Source: Duganella sp. Root336D2
GTDB lineage: Bacteria > Pseudomonadota > Gammaproteobacteria > Burkholderiales > Burkholderiaceae_D
Reading direction: 5' to 3'
Length of the DNA: 64,000 nt
Assembly: GCF_001425005.1 (NCBI RefSeq)
Contig: NZ_LMDB01000008.1
Coordinates: 1-64,000, forward strand
Shown here: in pieces, positions 22,541 to 31,143 of the stretch
Layout of the letters: every line of letters begins with the position of its first letter
Numbering within the stretch: position 1 is the stretch's first letter
Program-made: the position numbers and the translations under genes
Notes under the pieces: generated by a model
Seen by the model: only the letters and a program-made list of their open reading frames with translations
What the model was told of the DNA's origin: nothing
Databases searched by the model: none

Positions 22541-23184
22541 TGCGCGCCGCCGTCCTTCTCTTGCTGGCGGTGTCCTGCCAGGCGGCCGCCCAGTCGCCCG
22601 TTACCCTGATGCCGGAGGGCAGCAGCGAAGGCAGCGCCGGCCTGGTGTACGGCGAGGCGTGGGCCCGGCGCGGCAGCAATGCGCGCAAGGCGTTCGTCAT
22701 TCCCTGGTTCTCCATGCAGTGGAGTAACGGCGCCTTTGTGGAAGGATTGTCGGCCGGATGGAAGCTGTCGGAAGAGGTGCATTTCCAGTACGGGCCCGTG
22801 ATCGGCCTGAGTACCCCGGCGCAGGGCGCTGGCGGATCACAGCTGACACCTGGCGGTTTTGTGCTGTGGCGGGTGCTGCATAACGTTGAAGTGGCGGCGC
22901 AGGCTGGCGTCGGCGCCCGGGATGGCAGGGTGAAGGCCGACCTGGCGCTCAACTGGGCCTATTCGATCGATGCCGACCACAGCCTGGTGCTGCAGGCAGC
23001 CGCCGGAAATGACGAGGGATGGAACCATCGCCTCGGTGCGCGCTGGTCTTGGCGGCTGGGGCGCCGCCATACCCTGATGAGCTCAGTCACGGGCATCCGC
23101 CTGGCGGGCAGCAGCGCCCATGCGCCCGGCATCGAGCGGCGCAGTAGCGTCGCCGTGAGCGCTGCGCTGCTGTACCGCTTTTAG
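22540..23184 (+). CDS. MipA/OmpV-family outer membrane protein
   Basis: The 214-residue protein has a signal peptide (MRAAVLLLLAVSCQAAA) and the pattern of MipA/OmpV barrels: FVIPWFSMQWSNGAFVEGLS, AGWKLSEEVHFQYGP, alternating hydrophobic strands, and the terminal aromatic YRF used for barrel assembly. MipA in E. coli scaffolds murein enzymes; OmpV-like proteins are also porins. It is the third gene of the kinase-regulator operon, its ATG overlapping the regulator stop, which suggests an envelope-sensing circuit. Its stop overlaps the convergent barrel gene by four bases. Confidence 0.78.
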   Translation: MRAAVLLLLAVSCQAAAQSPVTLMPEGSSEGSAGLVYGEAWARRGSNARKAFVIPWFSMQWSNGAFVEGLSAGWKLSEEVHFQYGPVIGLSTPAQGAGGSQLTPGGFVLWRVLHNVEVAAQAGVGARDGRVKADLALNWAYSIDADHSLVLQAAAGNDEGWNHRLGARWSWRLGRRHTLMSSVTGIRLAGSSAHAPGIERRSSVAVSAALLYRF

Positions 23185-23732
23185 AAGCTGTATTTCAGTC
23201 CGGCGGAATAAGCGCCGCGCCCGAAGTGCCGGTTCTTGTTGCCGATTTCAACGCGGCCGAAATGCTCGGCCTCCACGGTCAACGTCAGTGTATCGCTCAG
23301 TTTGTAACCCAGGCCCACGCCCAGCAGCGGCGCAAAGCCGCTCTTGCTGTCGGCGGTACCGGCCAGGCCGTCGATGCGGTAACGCTGCGCCGCTATGCCG
23401 GCACGGCCGAACAATTCAAAGGAATCGCCAAGGTGCCAGGTGCCGCGCGCGGCGAGGTACAGGATGTCGGTTGAAATGCCTGCCTTGACGCCGGTCGCGG
23501 CAAAGCGGTCCTTGCCGAAGCGCGCATAGCCTGCTTCCAGCGCGAAGCTGTCGCTGAGGTTAATGCCGCCGTACAGCTTGAAGCGCAGCGGGTCGTTGCT
23601 GCCCTTGATGCGGCCGGCCTGGGTATCGAGGTGGCTGTCGCCCGGGGCGATGACGGCAACACCGGCGAAGTAGTCTTGTGCACTCGCACTGCCAGCGCAG
23701 CACAAGGCAATGATGGAGATGAGGCGTTTCAT
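23181..23732 (-). CDS. Outer membrane beta-barrel protein (OmpA-like barrel)
   Basis: The 183-residue protein starts MKRLISIIALCCAGSASA, a signal peptide, from the ATG at 23732. An eight-stranded small barrel pattern follows (RFKLYGGINLSDSFALEAGY, GTWHLGDSFELFGRAGIAAQ, LGVGLGYKLSDTLTLTVEAE), ending AGLKYSF with the C-terminal phenylalanine. The frame is open further upstream, but that region overlaps the DUF885 gene and has no signal sequence. The 17-bp site and a hairpin lie in its short upstream region, so it is a likely target of the adjacent two-component system. Confidence 0.85.
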   Translation of the reverse strand: MKRLISIIALCCAGSASAQDYFAGVAVIAPGDSHLDTQAGRIKGSNDPLRFKLYGGINLSDSFALEAGYARFGKDRFAATGVKAGISTDILYLAARGTWHLGDSFELFGRAGIAAQRYRIDGLAGTADSKSGFAPLLGVGLGYKLSDTLTLTVEAEHFGRVEIGNKNRHFGRGAYSAGLKYSF

Positions 23733-23744
23733 TGAATCCCTTTC

Positions 23745-23778
23745 AGTGATGGCACGGTTGGTGTGCCGTGCCGTCACT
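23745..23778 (-). other. Stem-loop in the barrel gene leader
   Basis: Arms 23745-23757 and 23766-23778 pair over 13 positions with one wobble around an 8-base loop. No T-run follows in the direction of the barrel gene. It lies between the candidate operator at 23805 and the start codon at 23732. It could act in the leader RNA or as a roadblock hairpin after the DUF885 gene. Confidence 0.5.
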
Positions 23779-23804
23779 GTAGGGAAGGCAGGGCGCACGC
23801 GCAC

Positions 23805-23821
23805 CTGCCGAAAGTCATGCC
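23805..23821 (+). promoter_or_regulatory. Candidate response-regulator site, copy 2
   Basis: Identical over 17 bp to the site at 20554-20570. It is located 73 bases before the start of the convergent barrel gene and 4 bases from the DUF885 stop codon. Placement right upstream of an outer membrane protein gene fits control by the NarL-type regulator. Confidence 0.6.
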
Positions 23822-23824
23822 GCC

Positions 23825-25642
23825 TTACCTGGCGCCGGCGATCCAGGCGTCGACTTTGGATTCCAGCAGCGCGAGCGGCACGGTGCCGTCGCCCAGTACA
23901 ATGGCGTGGAACTTGGCCAGCGTGAACCTGCTGCCCAGGGCTTTCTCGGCCTTGGCGCGCAGCTCCTGGATCTTCAGGGCGCCGGTCTTGTAGGCCAGGG
24001 CCTGCGCCGGCCACACCATGTAGCGTTCGGTCTGGTTGCGCGCCACGCTTTCATCGCCCAGGGTTTCGGTCATGTACCTGATCGACTGCTCGCGGCTCCA
24101 GCCCTTGGCGTGCATGCCGGTGTCGACCACCAGGCGCACCGCGCGCAGCATTTCGTCGTTCAGGTGGCCGAAGTACTGCGCCGGATCTTCGTACAGGCCC
24201 ATTTCCTTGCCCAGGGTTTCGGCATACAGCGCCCAGCCTTCAGTGAAGGCGGTATTGCCGCCGAACTTGCGGAACTTCGGCATGTCCAGTTCCTGCATCA
24301 GGGCGATGTGGAAGTGGTGGCCCGGTTTGCCTTCGTGCAGGAACAGGGTGTTCATGCCGGTACTGCCGTATTTGGCCGGGTCGGTCACCACCGACCAGAA
24401 CACGCCCGGACGCGAGCCATCCAGCGCCGGCGCGGTGTAGTGGTCGGAGGCGGTGTCGCGGCTCAGCTCAGGTTCCAGGCGCAGGTCGAGCTTGGCCTTC
24501 GGGATCAGGGTGAACATGGAGGGCAGCTTGGTGTCCAGCAGGTCGTTGAGCTTGTGGTACACGGCCTGCACTTCGTCTTCCGTCTTGAACGGGAAGAATT
24601 TCGGCTGCTGCGAGATCCAGGTCGGCAGGCCGGCGGCCGCGCCGGTGTAGCCCAGCTTCGGGCCCAGCTTGGCGTATTCGGCCTGAATGCGTGCCACTTC
24701 GCGCAGGCCGGTCTGGTGGATTTCTTCCGCCGACTTGCTGGTGGTGGTGGAATCGGCGATACGCACCTTGTACCACGCTGCGCCATTCGGCAAGGCGCTC
24801 CAGCCGGTGCTGGTGCGGCAGGCCGGGATGTATTCCTTCTCGACGAAGGCGGACAGCTTGCCCAGGGCAGGATTGAGCTTGTCGGCCACAGTGGCGCGGT
24901 AGGCGGCGGCCAGGCGCTGCTTGTCGGCATCGCTGAAGCCGGCAGGGAACCTGGTCACCGGCGTGAAGTAGATGTTCTTTTCAGGCGTTTCGCTGACCAG
25001 CTTCTGGAACTGCGGCAGCGCGGCAAGCATGATGGCTTTCGGCTGGGTGATGCCCTTGGCCATGCCTTCCTTCATATTGGCGATGGCCTGGTCGATCCAG
25101 CCTGGCAGCTGGTTCAGGCGGCTCAGGTATGCCTCGTATTCCTTGACCGTGGTCAGTGGCTGCGAAGCGTCGCCGCCGGAGAAGTTGGCCAGGGTGACCG
25201 GCATGCTGCTCATATGCTCGATCGGCAGCAGGTGCTCCGGGAACGGCTCGTAGGCCAGGTAGGTCTTCAGCTCGAAGGCCATCACGTCGTAGCTGATACG
25301 GTCGCCGCGATCGAGCTGGGCGCGCGGGATCGCCTGCAGGCGCTTGGTGAAGTTGCGGTACAGGTCGAACTGCCTGGCGCGCGAGGCTGGCCAGATGGCG
25401 GTGCCGATCTGGTCGTCGAAGCGGTTGTCGCCGTTCTGCGTCGCGCCTACCGGATCGAACTTGGCGATGGCATCGTAATACTCGTCGGCCAGCGCCCAGA
25501 ACTGCTTCTTGGCCGCCTCATTGCTCCTGGCCGGAGCTTTCTCTACCGCCGCCGGCTTGGCTGCGGCAGCATTGGCGTGGACAGGGGCATAAGCCAGCAA
25601 AACGGCCGCCGCCAGCGCGCCGAGGGTAATACGATGTTTCAT
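23825..25642 (-). CDS. Secreted DUF885-family metallopeptidase-like protein
   Basis: The 605-residue protein has a signal peptide (MKHRITLGALAAAVLLAYAP, then VHANA) from the ATG at 25642. The rest is a DUF885 domain. The putative zinc site HEGKPGHHFHIALMQE is near residue 432, with the downstream glutamate in TEGWALYAETLGKEMG about 30 residues later, the usual DUF885 spacing. Such proteins are thought to be periplasmic oligopeptidases or carboxypeptidases, and activity is rarely proven. It stands alone, divergent from the cupin gene at 25740. The frame open to 25711 upstream lacks a sensible start context. Confidence 0.88.
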   Translation of the reverse strand: MKHRITLGALAAAVLLAYAPVHANAAAAKPAAVEKAPARSNEAAKKQFWALADEYYDAIAKFDPVGATQNGDNRFDDQIGTAIWPASRARQFDLYRNFTKRLQAIPRAQLDRGDRISYDVMAFELKTYLAYEPFPEHLLPIEHMSSMPVTLANFSGGDASQPLTTVKEYEAYLSRLNQLPGWIDQAIANMKEGMAKGITQPKAIMLAALPQFQKLVSETPEKNIYFTPVTRFPAGFSDADKQRLAAAYRATVADKLNPALGKLSAFVEKEYIPACRTSTGWSALPNGAAWYKVRIADSTTTSKSAEEIHQTGLREVARIQAEYAKLGPKLGYTGAAAGLPTWISQQPKFFPFKTEDEVQAVYHKLNDLLDTKLPSMFTLIPKAKLDLRLEPELSRDTASDHYTAPALDGSRPGVFWSVVTDPAKYGSTGMNTLFLHEGKPGHHFHIALMQELDMPKFRKFGGNTAFTEGWALYAETLGKEMGLYEDPAQYFGHLNDEMLRAVRLVVDTGMHAKGWSREQSIRYMTETLGDESVARNQTERYMVWPAQALAYKTGALKIQELRAKAEKALGSRFTLAKFHAIVLGDGTVPLALLESKVDAWIAGAR

Positions 25643-25739
25643 TTGTCTTGATCCGGGTAAATGAAGGAGCGACAAGCATAGCCCAGCGAGGCCGCTGCTA
25701 CAATGTTGCAAGATCGCTCAACAAGAGGGAGGAAGCAGC

Positions 25740-26210
25740 ATGTCGTATCCGCACATCGTTCGGAAGGCCGCCGCGCAGGAAGCGGAAGGCAGCTTTTCGC
25801 ATCCCTGGAATCCGAACTCGGAAATCAGCGGTTCGCAGCTGTCGCGCATGGCGGGCTTGAAGCGCACGGGCGTCAGCATCGGCCGCCTCAAACCGGGCAA
25901 GGAGTCGTTCGCCTACCATCTGCACCATAACGAAGAAGAGTGGGTGTATATCCTTTCGGGGCGCGGCGTCGCACATATCGACGGCGAGGATTACCAACTG
26001 GAGCCGGGCGACTTCGTCGGCTTTCCCACGCCATCCAGGGCGCACCAGATGATCAACCGCGGCAGCGAGGACCTGGTCTACCTGATGGGCGGCGAAAACC
26101 TGGCAAGCGAAGTGGCGGACTTCCCGCTGCTCGATCGCCGCATGGTGCGCACCGGCGACAAGATCAAGGTCTACAAACTCTCGGAAGGCAAAGACTTCGG
26201 GCCGCTATGA
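25740..26210 (+). CDS. Cupin-domain protein
   Basis: This 156-residue cytoplasmic protein carries one complete cupin barrel. Motif 1 is HLHHNEEEWVYILSGRGVAHI (metal ligands His, His, Glu and a later His), with DYQLEPGDFVGFP and SRAHQMINRGSEDLVYLMGG as motif 2. It resembles small sugar-isomerase or dioxygenase-like cupins with the ending MVRTGDKIKVYKL. The ATG at 25740 has GGAGGAAG upstream. Its stop overlaps the next gene as ATGA, giving a three-gene unit with the two paralogous envelope proteins. Confidence 0.88.
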   Translation: MSYPHIVRKAAAQEAEGSFSHPWNPNSEISGSQLSRMAGLKRTGVSIGRLKPGKESFAYHLHHNEEEWVYILSGRGVAHIDGEDYQLEPGDFVGFPTPSRAHQMINRGSEDLVYLMGGENLASEVADFPLLDRRMVRTGDKIKVYKLSEGKDFGPL

Positions 26211-26605
26211 CAAAATACCTGGCGATGATGATCGCAGCGGCGGCGATGGCCGGATGCGCAACGCAAACCGTGCCGCGCGGCTGCAGTGCGGAAAAATTCG
26301 AGGACTTCCTGCCGCGCTACATGAGCGACCGCCAGTTCGCGGGCGAGCGCACAGTGTTTCCCCTCGAATCGCTGGACAGAGCGGACGAAAGGAAATCGCT
26401 GGTAACGCGCGAACAGTTTGCGGCGTCAACCCTGCTGGGAGACATGATCAAGGCCGATCACCTGTCGATCAGGCAGCAGGCCAATGCGGGCGGCATGGAG
26501 CTGAACCTGTTGCGGCCGGATTCCGATTCGTTGACCTATTTCTACCGCTTCCGCCAGCAGGAAGGCTGCTGGTACCTGTGGCAATTCGAAGATTCATCAC
26601 TGTGA
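26207..26605 (+). CDS. Small predicted lipoprotein, paralogue of the next gene
   Basis: The 132-residue protein begins MTKYLAMMIAAAAMAGC. The AMAG-C segment is a plausible lipobox, so Cys17 would be lipidated. The mature part has RGC, then FEDFLPRYMSDRQFAGERT and FPLE, and ends FRQQEGCWYLWQF. This FLPRY-SDR-FA-RT-PLE pattern recalls DUF4348-like domains, though I cannot confirm the family. It starts inside the cupin stop codon and is followed 4 bases later by a paralogue with the same pattern. The two shared cysteines (RGC and GCW) could form a disulfide. Function unknown. Confidence 0.75.
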   Translation: MTKYLAMMIAAAAMAGCATQTVPRGCSAEKFEDFLPRYMSDRQFAGERTVFPLESLDRADERKSLVTREQFAASTLLGDMIKADHLSIRQQANAGGMELNLLRPDSDSLTYFYRFRQQEGCWYLWQFEDSSL

Positions 26606-26609
26606 ACAT

Positions 26610-27032
26610 ATGCTGAGCAAGCGCGGAATGTTTTATATGTTGTTGGCGGGCGCCCTGGTCGGCGGCATGTGGTATTCGACGCGGCTGCTGCCGTCGCTGA
26701 CCAAGGGCGTGCAAACCATGCGCAAGGGCTGCGGTCCGAAAGCGCCCGAATCGTTCGACGCCTTCCTGCCGCGCTACCAGTCCGACCGCATGTTTGCCAA
26801 TGCGCGTACTACCGATCCGCTGGAGAAGGTACTCAATGGCGCCGAAGGCCCGGCCACGACCATGGTGCCGCGCACCGAGTACCGCAGCCAGGAGCTGCTG
26901 GGCGATATCGTGAAGAAGCACGGCATGGCCGTGCGCCGCGAGGCAGGAAAGGCGGAGGTGGACGCCGGCCCGCTTACCTACCGCTTCCGCCTGCAGGGCG
27001 GCTGCTGGGAGTTGTGGCAGGCCGAGTCCTGA
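26610..27032 (+). CDS. Small membrane-anchored protein, paralogue of the previous gene
   Basis: The 140-residue protein has an N-terminal membrane helix (about residues 7-25, MFYMLLAGALVGGMWYSTRL) with no lipobox. The following domain matches the preceding gene: KGCGPK, FDAFLPRYQSDRMFANART, DPLE, LLGDIV, and LTYRFRLQGGCWELWQ. So the pair is a tandem duplication in which one copy is a lipoprotein and the other a signal-anchored protein. It ends 3 bases before the convergent DUF1631 gene. Function unknown; probably periplasmic. Confidence 0.78.
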   Translation: MLSKRGMFYMLLAGALVGGMWYSTRLLPSLTKGVQTMRKGCGPKAPESFDAFLPRYQSDRMFANARTTDPLEKVLNGAEGPATTMVPRTEYRSQELLGDIVKKHGMAVRREAGKAEVDAGPLTYRFRLQGGCWELWQAES

Positions 27033-27035
27033 TCC

Positions 27036-29258
27036 TTACGCAGCGTCCAGCGACTCCGCACCGGTCATCAGCGATTCCACTGCGCGCTCGAACAGCGGCG
27101 AATACTCCACCGGCCGCAGGCTGCCATCGCGCATCGCCGCCAGCAGCGCGGCACGCGAGTACACCACTGGCGTGGAATGGTCTGCAGCCGTGAACAGGAA
27201 GCCGGCATTGCGCGCTGCGACTGCCCCCAGGCGCAGCGGCACGTAGCTGCCTTCGGACAGCAGTTCAAAGCCGTTGCCGGCCTGCGCCCATTGCAGCCAT
27301 CCCTCTTCGTAGCTGGACACCGGAGCCAATGCCGGGTCGGGCTGCACCGTGGCCAACACGCCGTGCAGTGCAAACTCGGCGCTGAACTGGGCCTGTGCCG
27401 GCAAGGCATCGGCATGGGTGGCGGCCACCAGTGCCGGCTGGCCGGGATCGATGGCAGCGAAACGCTCGCGCAGTCCCGCTACATTCATGCGTGGCGCGGT
27501 GGGCATCGGCATATTATTGGACAGCACGTCCATGTGCAGCGATACCAGCTGGTCCAGCGCCGTCTGCGCCTCTTTTTCGTTCATGCCGATCGTTGCCAGG
27601 CCGGCCCGCAGCTCGCGCCCCAACGCCGGCAGCATTTTCATCAGCACTGCACGCTCTTCCGGCAGGATCTTTTCCTGGGCGCTCCACACCAGTTCCGGCA
27701 GCAGCTTGCCGTAGTCCGGCTCGCGGCCGTAGGTATGCACCATCACTTGCGCCCAGGTGCCGGTGATGAATTCCATCATGCGGCGGTCGACATTGACCGA
27801 TTCGAGCTGGCCACGCAGGGCGTCGGCCAGGGCTGCCACGAACGGCGCCACTTTCACCGCGCGTTCGAAAGCCGGCATCGCGCGGTGCACGACCGGATCG
27901 CTTTCGCGCAGCAGGGATGCCACGAACCCGTCAAGCTCCAGGCTCGCTTCGGCGAACGCGGACGGGTCGTGCTCATACTGCTGCAGTACCTGGTTGACCA
28001 GCCGCTCCACTTCGCCCAGCAACGGCGGCATCAGCGGCGAATCGGCGCCGATGCCGACGGCCGCGCTGCCAATGCGGTCCAGCAGGTGGCGCGCAGGCAG
28101 GTGGGATCCTTGCAGCACCGCCAAGTCCTTCAGGGCGGCGCGCAGGAAGGGCGCATGCAGGCGGCACAGTTGCTCGCGTATTGGTTTGGGCAGCTGTTCA
28201 TCGTTCAGGATGAACTCGAACAGCAGGCCGATCAGTTCCACCACGATGCGTTCCGAACCGTGCGGCAGGTTGGCCATCCGGTCGAGCAGGGCCAGCGGCG
28301 GCTGCAGCCCGCTGCCGGCATGTTCGCGCTGGAGTTGGCGCAAGGCGTTATCGAGCTGCACGCGCAAAGTGTTTTGCGGCTGCGGGGCGCTGCGCCGGAG
28401 GCCGGACGGATTGAACATGCTGAAGACCAGCTCCTGCAGTTCCGGCTTGGACGCCATGTTTTGCTGGCCCTGCAGGATGCTCGGCGGCGAATCCTGCTGG
28501 ATTTCCTTTTGCACCGCGCCCAGTCGCGCCACGCGCTGGCGCATGCCAGCGTCGGCGTCGGCCTGCCCGGTTGCCGCGCGCTGCCAGGCCAGGCGATCCT
28601 GTTCCAGGCGGTTCAGCGCCGACGGGCGCGCTACCAGGCGCGAGCGAATGCCGCGCGATTCGAACACTTCGCGCAGTCGGGTGTAGAAGTCGCCCAGCTC
28701 CGCCGTCATGGCTTGCGACAGGGTGTCGAACAGCAGTTTGCTTTGCGCTTCGTCCGGCACCATGGCGTGCAGCGCGTCGTACAGGGAGCGCGCCAGCAGG
28801 TAAGGGCGGAACGGGTTTTCACGCTCGCGCACTTCGCTGTCGCCGTGCATCTGGGCGATGATCAGGTTGAGGTGGCCGAGACTGAGCTCGTCGGCGTCGC
28901 GCAGTTTCAGCAGCAGGCGCTCGACTTCGATCTGGCGCGTTACTACTTCGTCATCGATCAGGGTCAGGGTATCGGCGCTGAAGTTATGCAGGCCGGTGCG
29001 CAAGTCGGTGTGCATGGTCTTCATGGCGCGCGACAGCAGGCCTGCGTAAGAGCGTTCCATGCGCGCGCGCATGGCTGCCCCCTGCTCGCGCAGGAAGACG
29101 CGGCTTGGCCCGGCGAGGCGCTGTTCCGCCGGCGGCGCTGTACGCAGGGCTTCGCCCAATACAACGTCAGCCTGGTCGGTCATCCGTTTGCACAATGTCG
29201 CAAAGCCGGTTTGCGCTTCTTCTAGGGCGAGTGCAAGCACCCTTTTCAACGTTTGCAT
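27036..29258 (-). CDS. DUF1631-family protein
   Basis: The 740-residue protein has no signal peptide or membrane helix and is rich in predicted helices. It matches the betaproteobacterial DUF1631 family: RMERSYAGLLSRAMKTMHTD near the N-terminus, ENPFRPYLLARSLYDALHAM near residue 150, IGLLFEFILNDEQLPKPIRE centrally, and a C-terminal WLQWAQAGNGFELLSEGSYV segment that resembles cyclic-di-GMP-linked PilZ-like ends. Function is not established. The start ATG at 29258 is divergent from the protease gene at 29351 with a 92-base spacer. Confidence 0.85.
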   Translation of the reverse strand: MQTLKRVLALALEEAQTGFATLCKRMTDQADVVLGEALRTAPPAEQRLAGPSRVFLREQGAAMRARMERSYAGLLSRAMKTMHTDLRTGLHNFSADTLTLIDDEVVTRQIEVERLLLKLRDADELSLGHLNLIIAQMHGDSEVRERENPFRPYLLARSLYDALHAMVPDEAQSKLLFDTLSQAMTAELGDFYTRLREVFESRGIRSRLVARPSALNRLEQDRLAWQRAATGQADADAGMRQRVARLGAVQKEIQQDSPPSILQGQQNMASKPELQELVFSMFNPSGLRRSAPQPQNTLRVQLDNALRQLQREHAGSGLQPPLALLDRMANLPHGSERIVVELIGLLFEFILNDEQLPKPIREQLCRLHAPFLRAALKDLAVLQGSHLPARHLLDRIGSAAVGIGADSPLMPPLLGEVERLVNQVLQQYEHDPSAFAEASLELDGFVASLLRESDPVVHRAMPAFERAVKVAPFVAALADALRGQLESVNVDRRMMEFITGTWAQVMVHTYGREPDYGKLLPELVWSAQEKILPEERAVLMKMLPALGRELRAGLATIGMNEKEAQTALDQLVSLHMDVLSNNMPMPTAPRMNVAGLRERFAAIDPGQPALVAATHADALPAQAQFSAEFALHGVLATVQPDPALAPVSSYEEGWLQWAQAGNGFELLSEGSYVPLRLGAVAARNAGFLFTAADHSTPVVYSRAALLAAMRDGSLRPVEYSPLFERAVESLMTGAESLDAA

Positions 29259-29350
29259 ATGCCAGATTCTATCGAAATGTTGCGCCCAACAGTCAACAAT
29301 TTAACGGTCGAAAGTGTGTCAAAATGCAATTTTGACCGGAGTTTCCCGTA

Positions 29351-29980
29351 ATGCGTATCGCCTTAGTTGCTGCCCTGATGTTAACCGCCTTGTCGTCCCG
29401 GGCCGATGTGGGCCTGGTGGGCACCCTGAAAGACAAGGCCCTGTTAGCGGTCAACGGCGGCGCACCACGGACTTTCCCGGTTGGCGCCACGCTACCTGAT
29501 GGTAGCAGACTGGTTGGCGTAACGTCGGGCGAGGCAACTATTGAAGAAGGCGGCAAGCGTTATACCATCCGCCTGGGCGAGTACGCGGCATCCAAGGCAA
29601 ATGGTGGCGGCAATTCGATGGTGCTGTCGCCCGATACGAACGGCCACTACTCGGTGGCTGGCGAGATCAATGGCGTGCCGGTGAAAATGATGCTCGATAC
29701 CGGCGCTACGCTGGTGTCGATTCCTGCCGTCCTGGCCGACAAGATGGGCATCGACTACCGCAACAAGGGCCGCCGCGCCACCACCCAGACTGCGGCCGGC
29801 ACGGCGCCGGTGTGGATTGTGAAGCTGGACAAGGTAAAGGTTGGCGATTTTGAATTCGCCAACGTGGATGGCTCCATCAACGAAGCCGGCCTGAACGTGA
29901 TCCTGCTCGGGAATTCGGTCCTCAAGCGGCTTGATATGAAGACGGAGTCGGGGACCCTGACGCTGACAAAGCGTTTTTAG
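29351..29980 (+). CDS. Secreted retropepsin-like aspartic protease (clan AA)
   Basis: The 209-residue protein has a signal peptide (MRIALVAALMLTALSSRA), a small N-terminal beta domain, and a single retropepsin-like domain from about residue 95. The catalytic motif is MMLDTGATLVSIP with Asp116, and a later GLNVILLGNSVLKRLDM matches the family hydrophobic-glycine element. A one-domain protein must dimerise to form the active site. It belongs with the TIGR02281-type exported proteases of proteobacteria. Its end overlaps the convergent HPP-CBS gene by 59 bases. Confidence 0.88.
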   Translation: MRIALVAALMLTALSSRADVGLVGTLKDKALLAVNGGAPRTFPVGATLPDGSRLVGVTSGEATIEEGGKRYTIRLGEYAASKANGGGNSMVLSPDTNGHYSVAGEINGVPVKMMLDTGATLVSIPAVLADKMGIDYRNKGRRATTQTAAGTAPVWIVKLDKVKVGDFEFANVDGSINEAGLNVILLGNSVLKRLDMKTESGTLTLTKRF

Positions 29981-31112
29981 CATACAGCGCAGCCACCACG
30001 TCCGATTGGGTCACGATGCCGGCAAAACGTTCTTCGTGATCGAGCACCGGAATGTGGTGGAAGCCTGAGTCGGCCATCAGCGGCACCAGTTCAGTGATCG
30101 GCGTATCGATGCTGGCCGTGCGCGGGTGCCTCACCATGATCTGGCCGACCACTTCCGGCTTTTCCGAATGCGTGGTGCCGGACGGGCGCAGGAAGTCCAG
30201 CAGCTGGCGGCGCATGCCGTGGTAATCATCCAGTCCGCCATGCTTCATGAAATCGCTGGTGGTGACGATGCCGATCACGCGCCGCACGCGGTTCAATACC
30301 GGCACCGCCGCAATGCGGTGCTGGCGCATTTCGCGCCAGGCATCGGCCAGCGGCGTTGCGAATTCCGCTGTCACCACGTCCTTCGACATGATGTCGCCGC
30401 AGGTGATGATGCCGAAGCGGCGCTGGTAGGCGCGCATCTCGGTTTTCAGGAACAGCTCTTCCAGGTCGTCGCGGCTGATGTCCAGTTCCTGGTTGTACTG
30501 GCGCAGCACCGCGTCCAGGTCTTCCGGCTGGAAACCGAAGCGCACCGTCGGCACTTCATCCTTGGTCGCATGCGGGTTGGGGTGCGCCAGTTGCTGGCTG
30601 TGCGGATAGCGGCGCCCGGTCAGGTTGTTATAGGCGATGGCCGCGAGCACGATCAGCACGCAGTCCAGCAACACCGGACCCAAAGGCAGGCGGTAGCCCA
30701 TGGCATGCACGGCCGGGCCGCCGATCACCATCATCAGTGCCGTGGCGCCGCCGGGCGGGTGCAGGCAGCGCAGCGCGAACATGGCGGCGATCGCCAGCGG
30801 CGTTGCCAGGGCGGCGGCCATCGGTCCCGGGCCGAAGAACTGCACGCAAACCACGCCCATCAAGCCGGACACCACATTGCCGCCGATGACCGCCCAAGGC
30901 TGGGCCATCGGGCTGGCTGGCAGGCAGAACAACAGCACGGAAGAAGCGCCTATTGGCGCTACCATCCACATGACGTTCTCGCCCAGCAGGAAGTGGGCGA
31001 CGAAGCTGGTTATCAAAAGGCCAAGCAAGGCACCGAAGCTGGCGCGCAAACGCTGGCGCTGGCTGGTATTGCTGCGGGCGGGAAGCAGTGAGAGAAGCAC
31101 GGATTTCAGCAT
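29922..31112 (-). CDS. HPP-family integral membrane protein with two CBS domains
   Basis: The 396-residue protein has an N-terminal HPP membrane domain with four helices and the family motif LHPPGGATALMMVIGG near residue 120. A linker follows with RYNQELDISR-like sequence, then a CBS pair. CBS1 is about residues 238-300 (MSKDVVTAEFATPLADAWRE, VIGIVTTSDF) and CBS2 about 325-385 (MVRHPRTASIDTPITELVPL, FAGIVTQSDVVAALY). CBS pairs usually bind adenosine nucleotides; some HPP proteins transport nitrite. The ATG at 31112 is chosen over the longer frame to 31175, which would overlap the Lrp gene. It lies 31 bases downstream of the Lrp gene and may be co-transcribed. Confidence 0.88.
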   Translation of the reverse strand: MLKSVLLSLLPARSNTSQRQRLRASFGALLGLLITSFVAHFLLGENVMWMVAPIGASSVLLFCLPASPMAQPWAVIGGNVVSGLMGVVCVQFFGPGPMAAALATPLAIAAMFALRCLHPPGGATALMMVIGGPAVHAMGYRLPLGPVLLDCVLIVLAAIAYNNLTGRRYPHSQQLAHPNPHATKDEVPTVRFGFQPEDLDAVLRQYNQELDISRDDLEELFLKTEMRAYQRRFGIITCGDIMSKDVVTAEFATPLADAWREMRQHRIAAVPVLNRVRRVIGIVTTSDFMKHGGLDDYHGMRRQLLDFLRPSGTTHSEKPEVVGQIMVRHPRTASIDTPITELVPLMADSGFHHIPVLDHEERFAGIVTQSDVVAALYAKNALSASGSPTPSSYQAA

Positions 31113-31143
31113 CCGGCCATTATCCCACGGTTGGCAGCTACTC

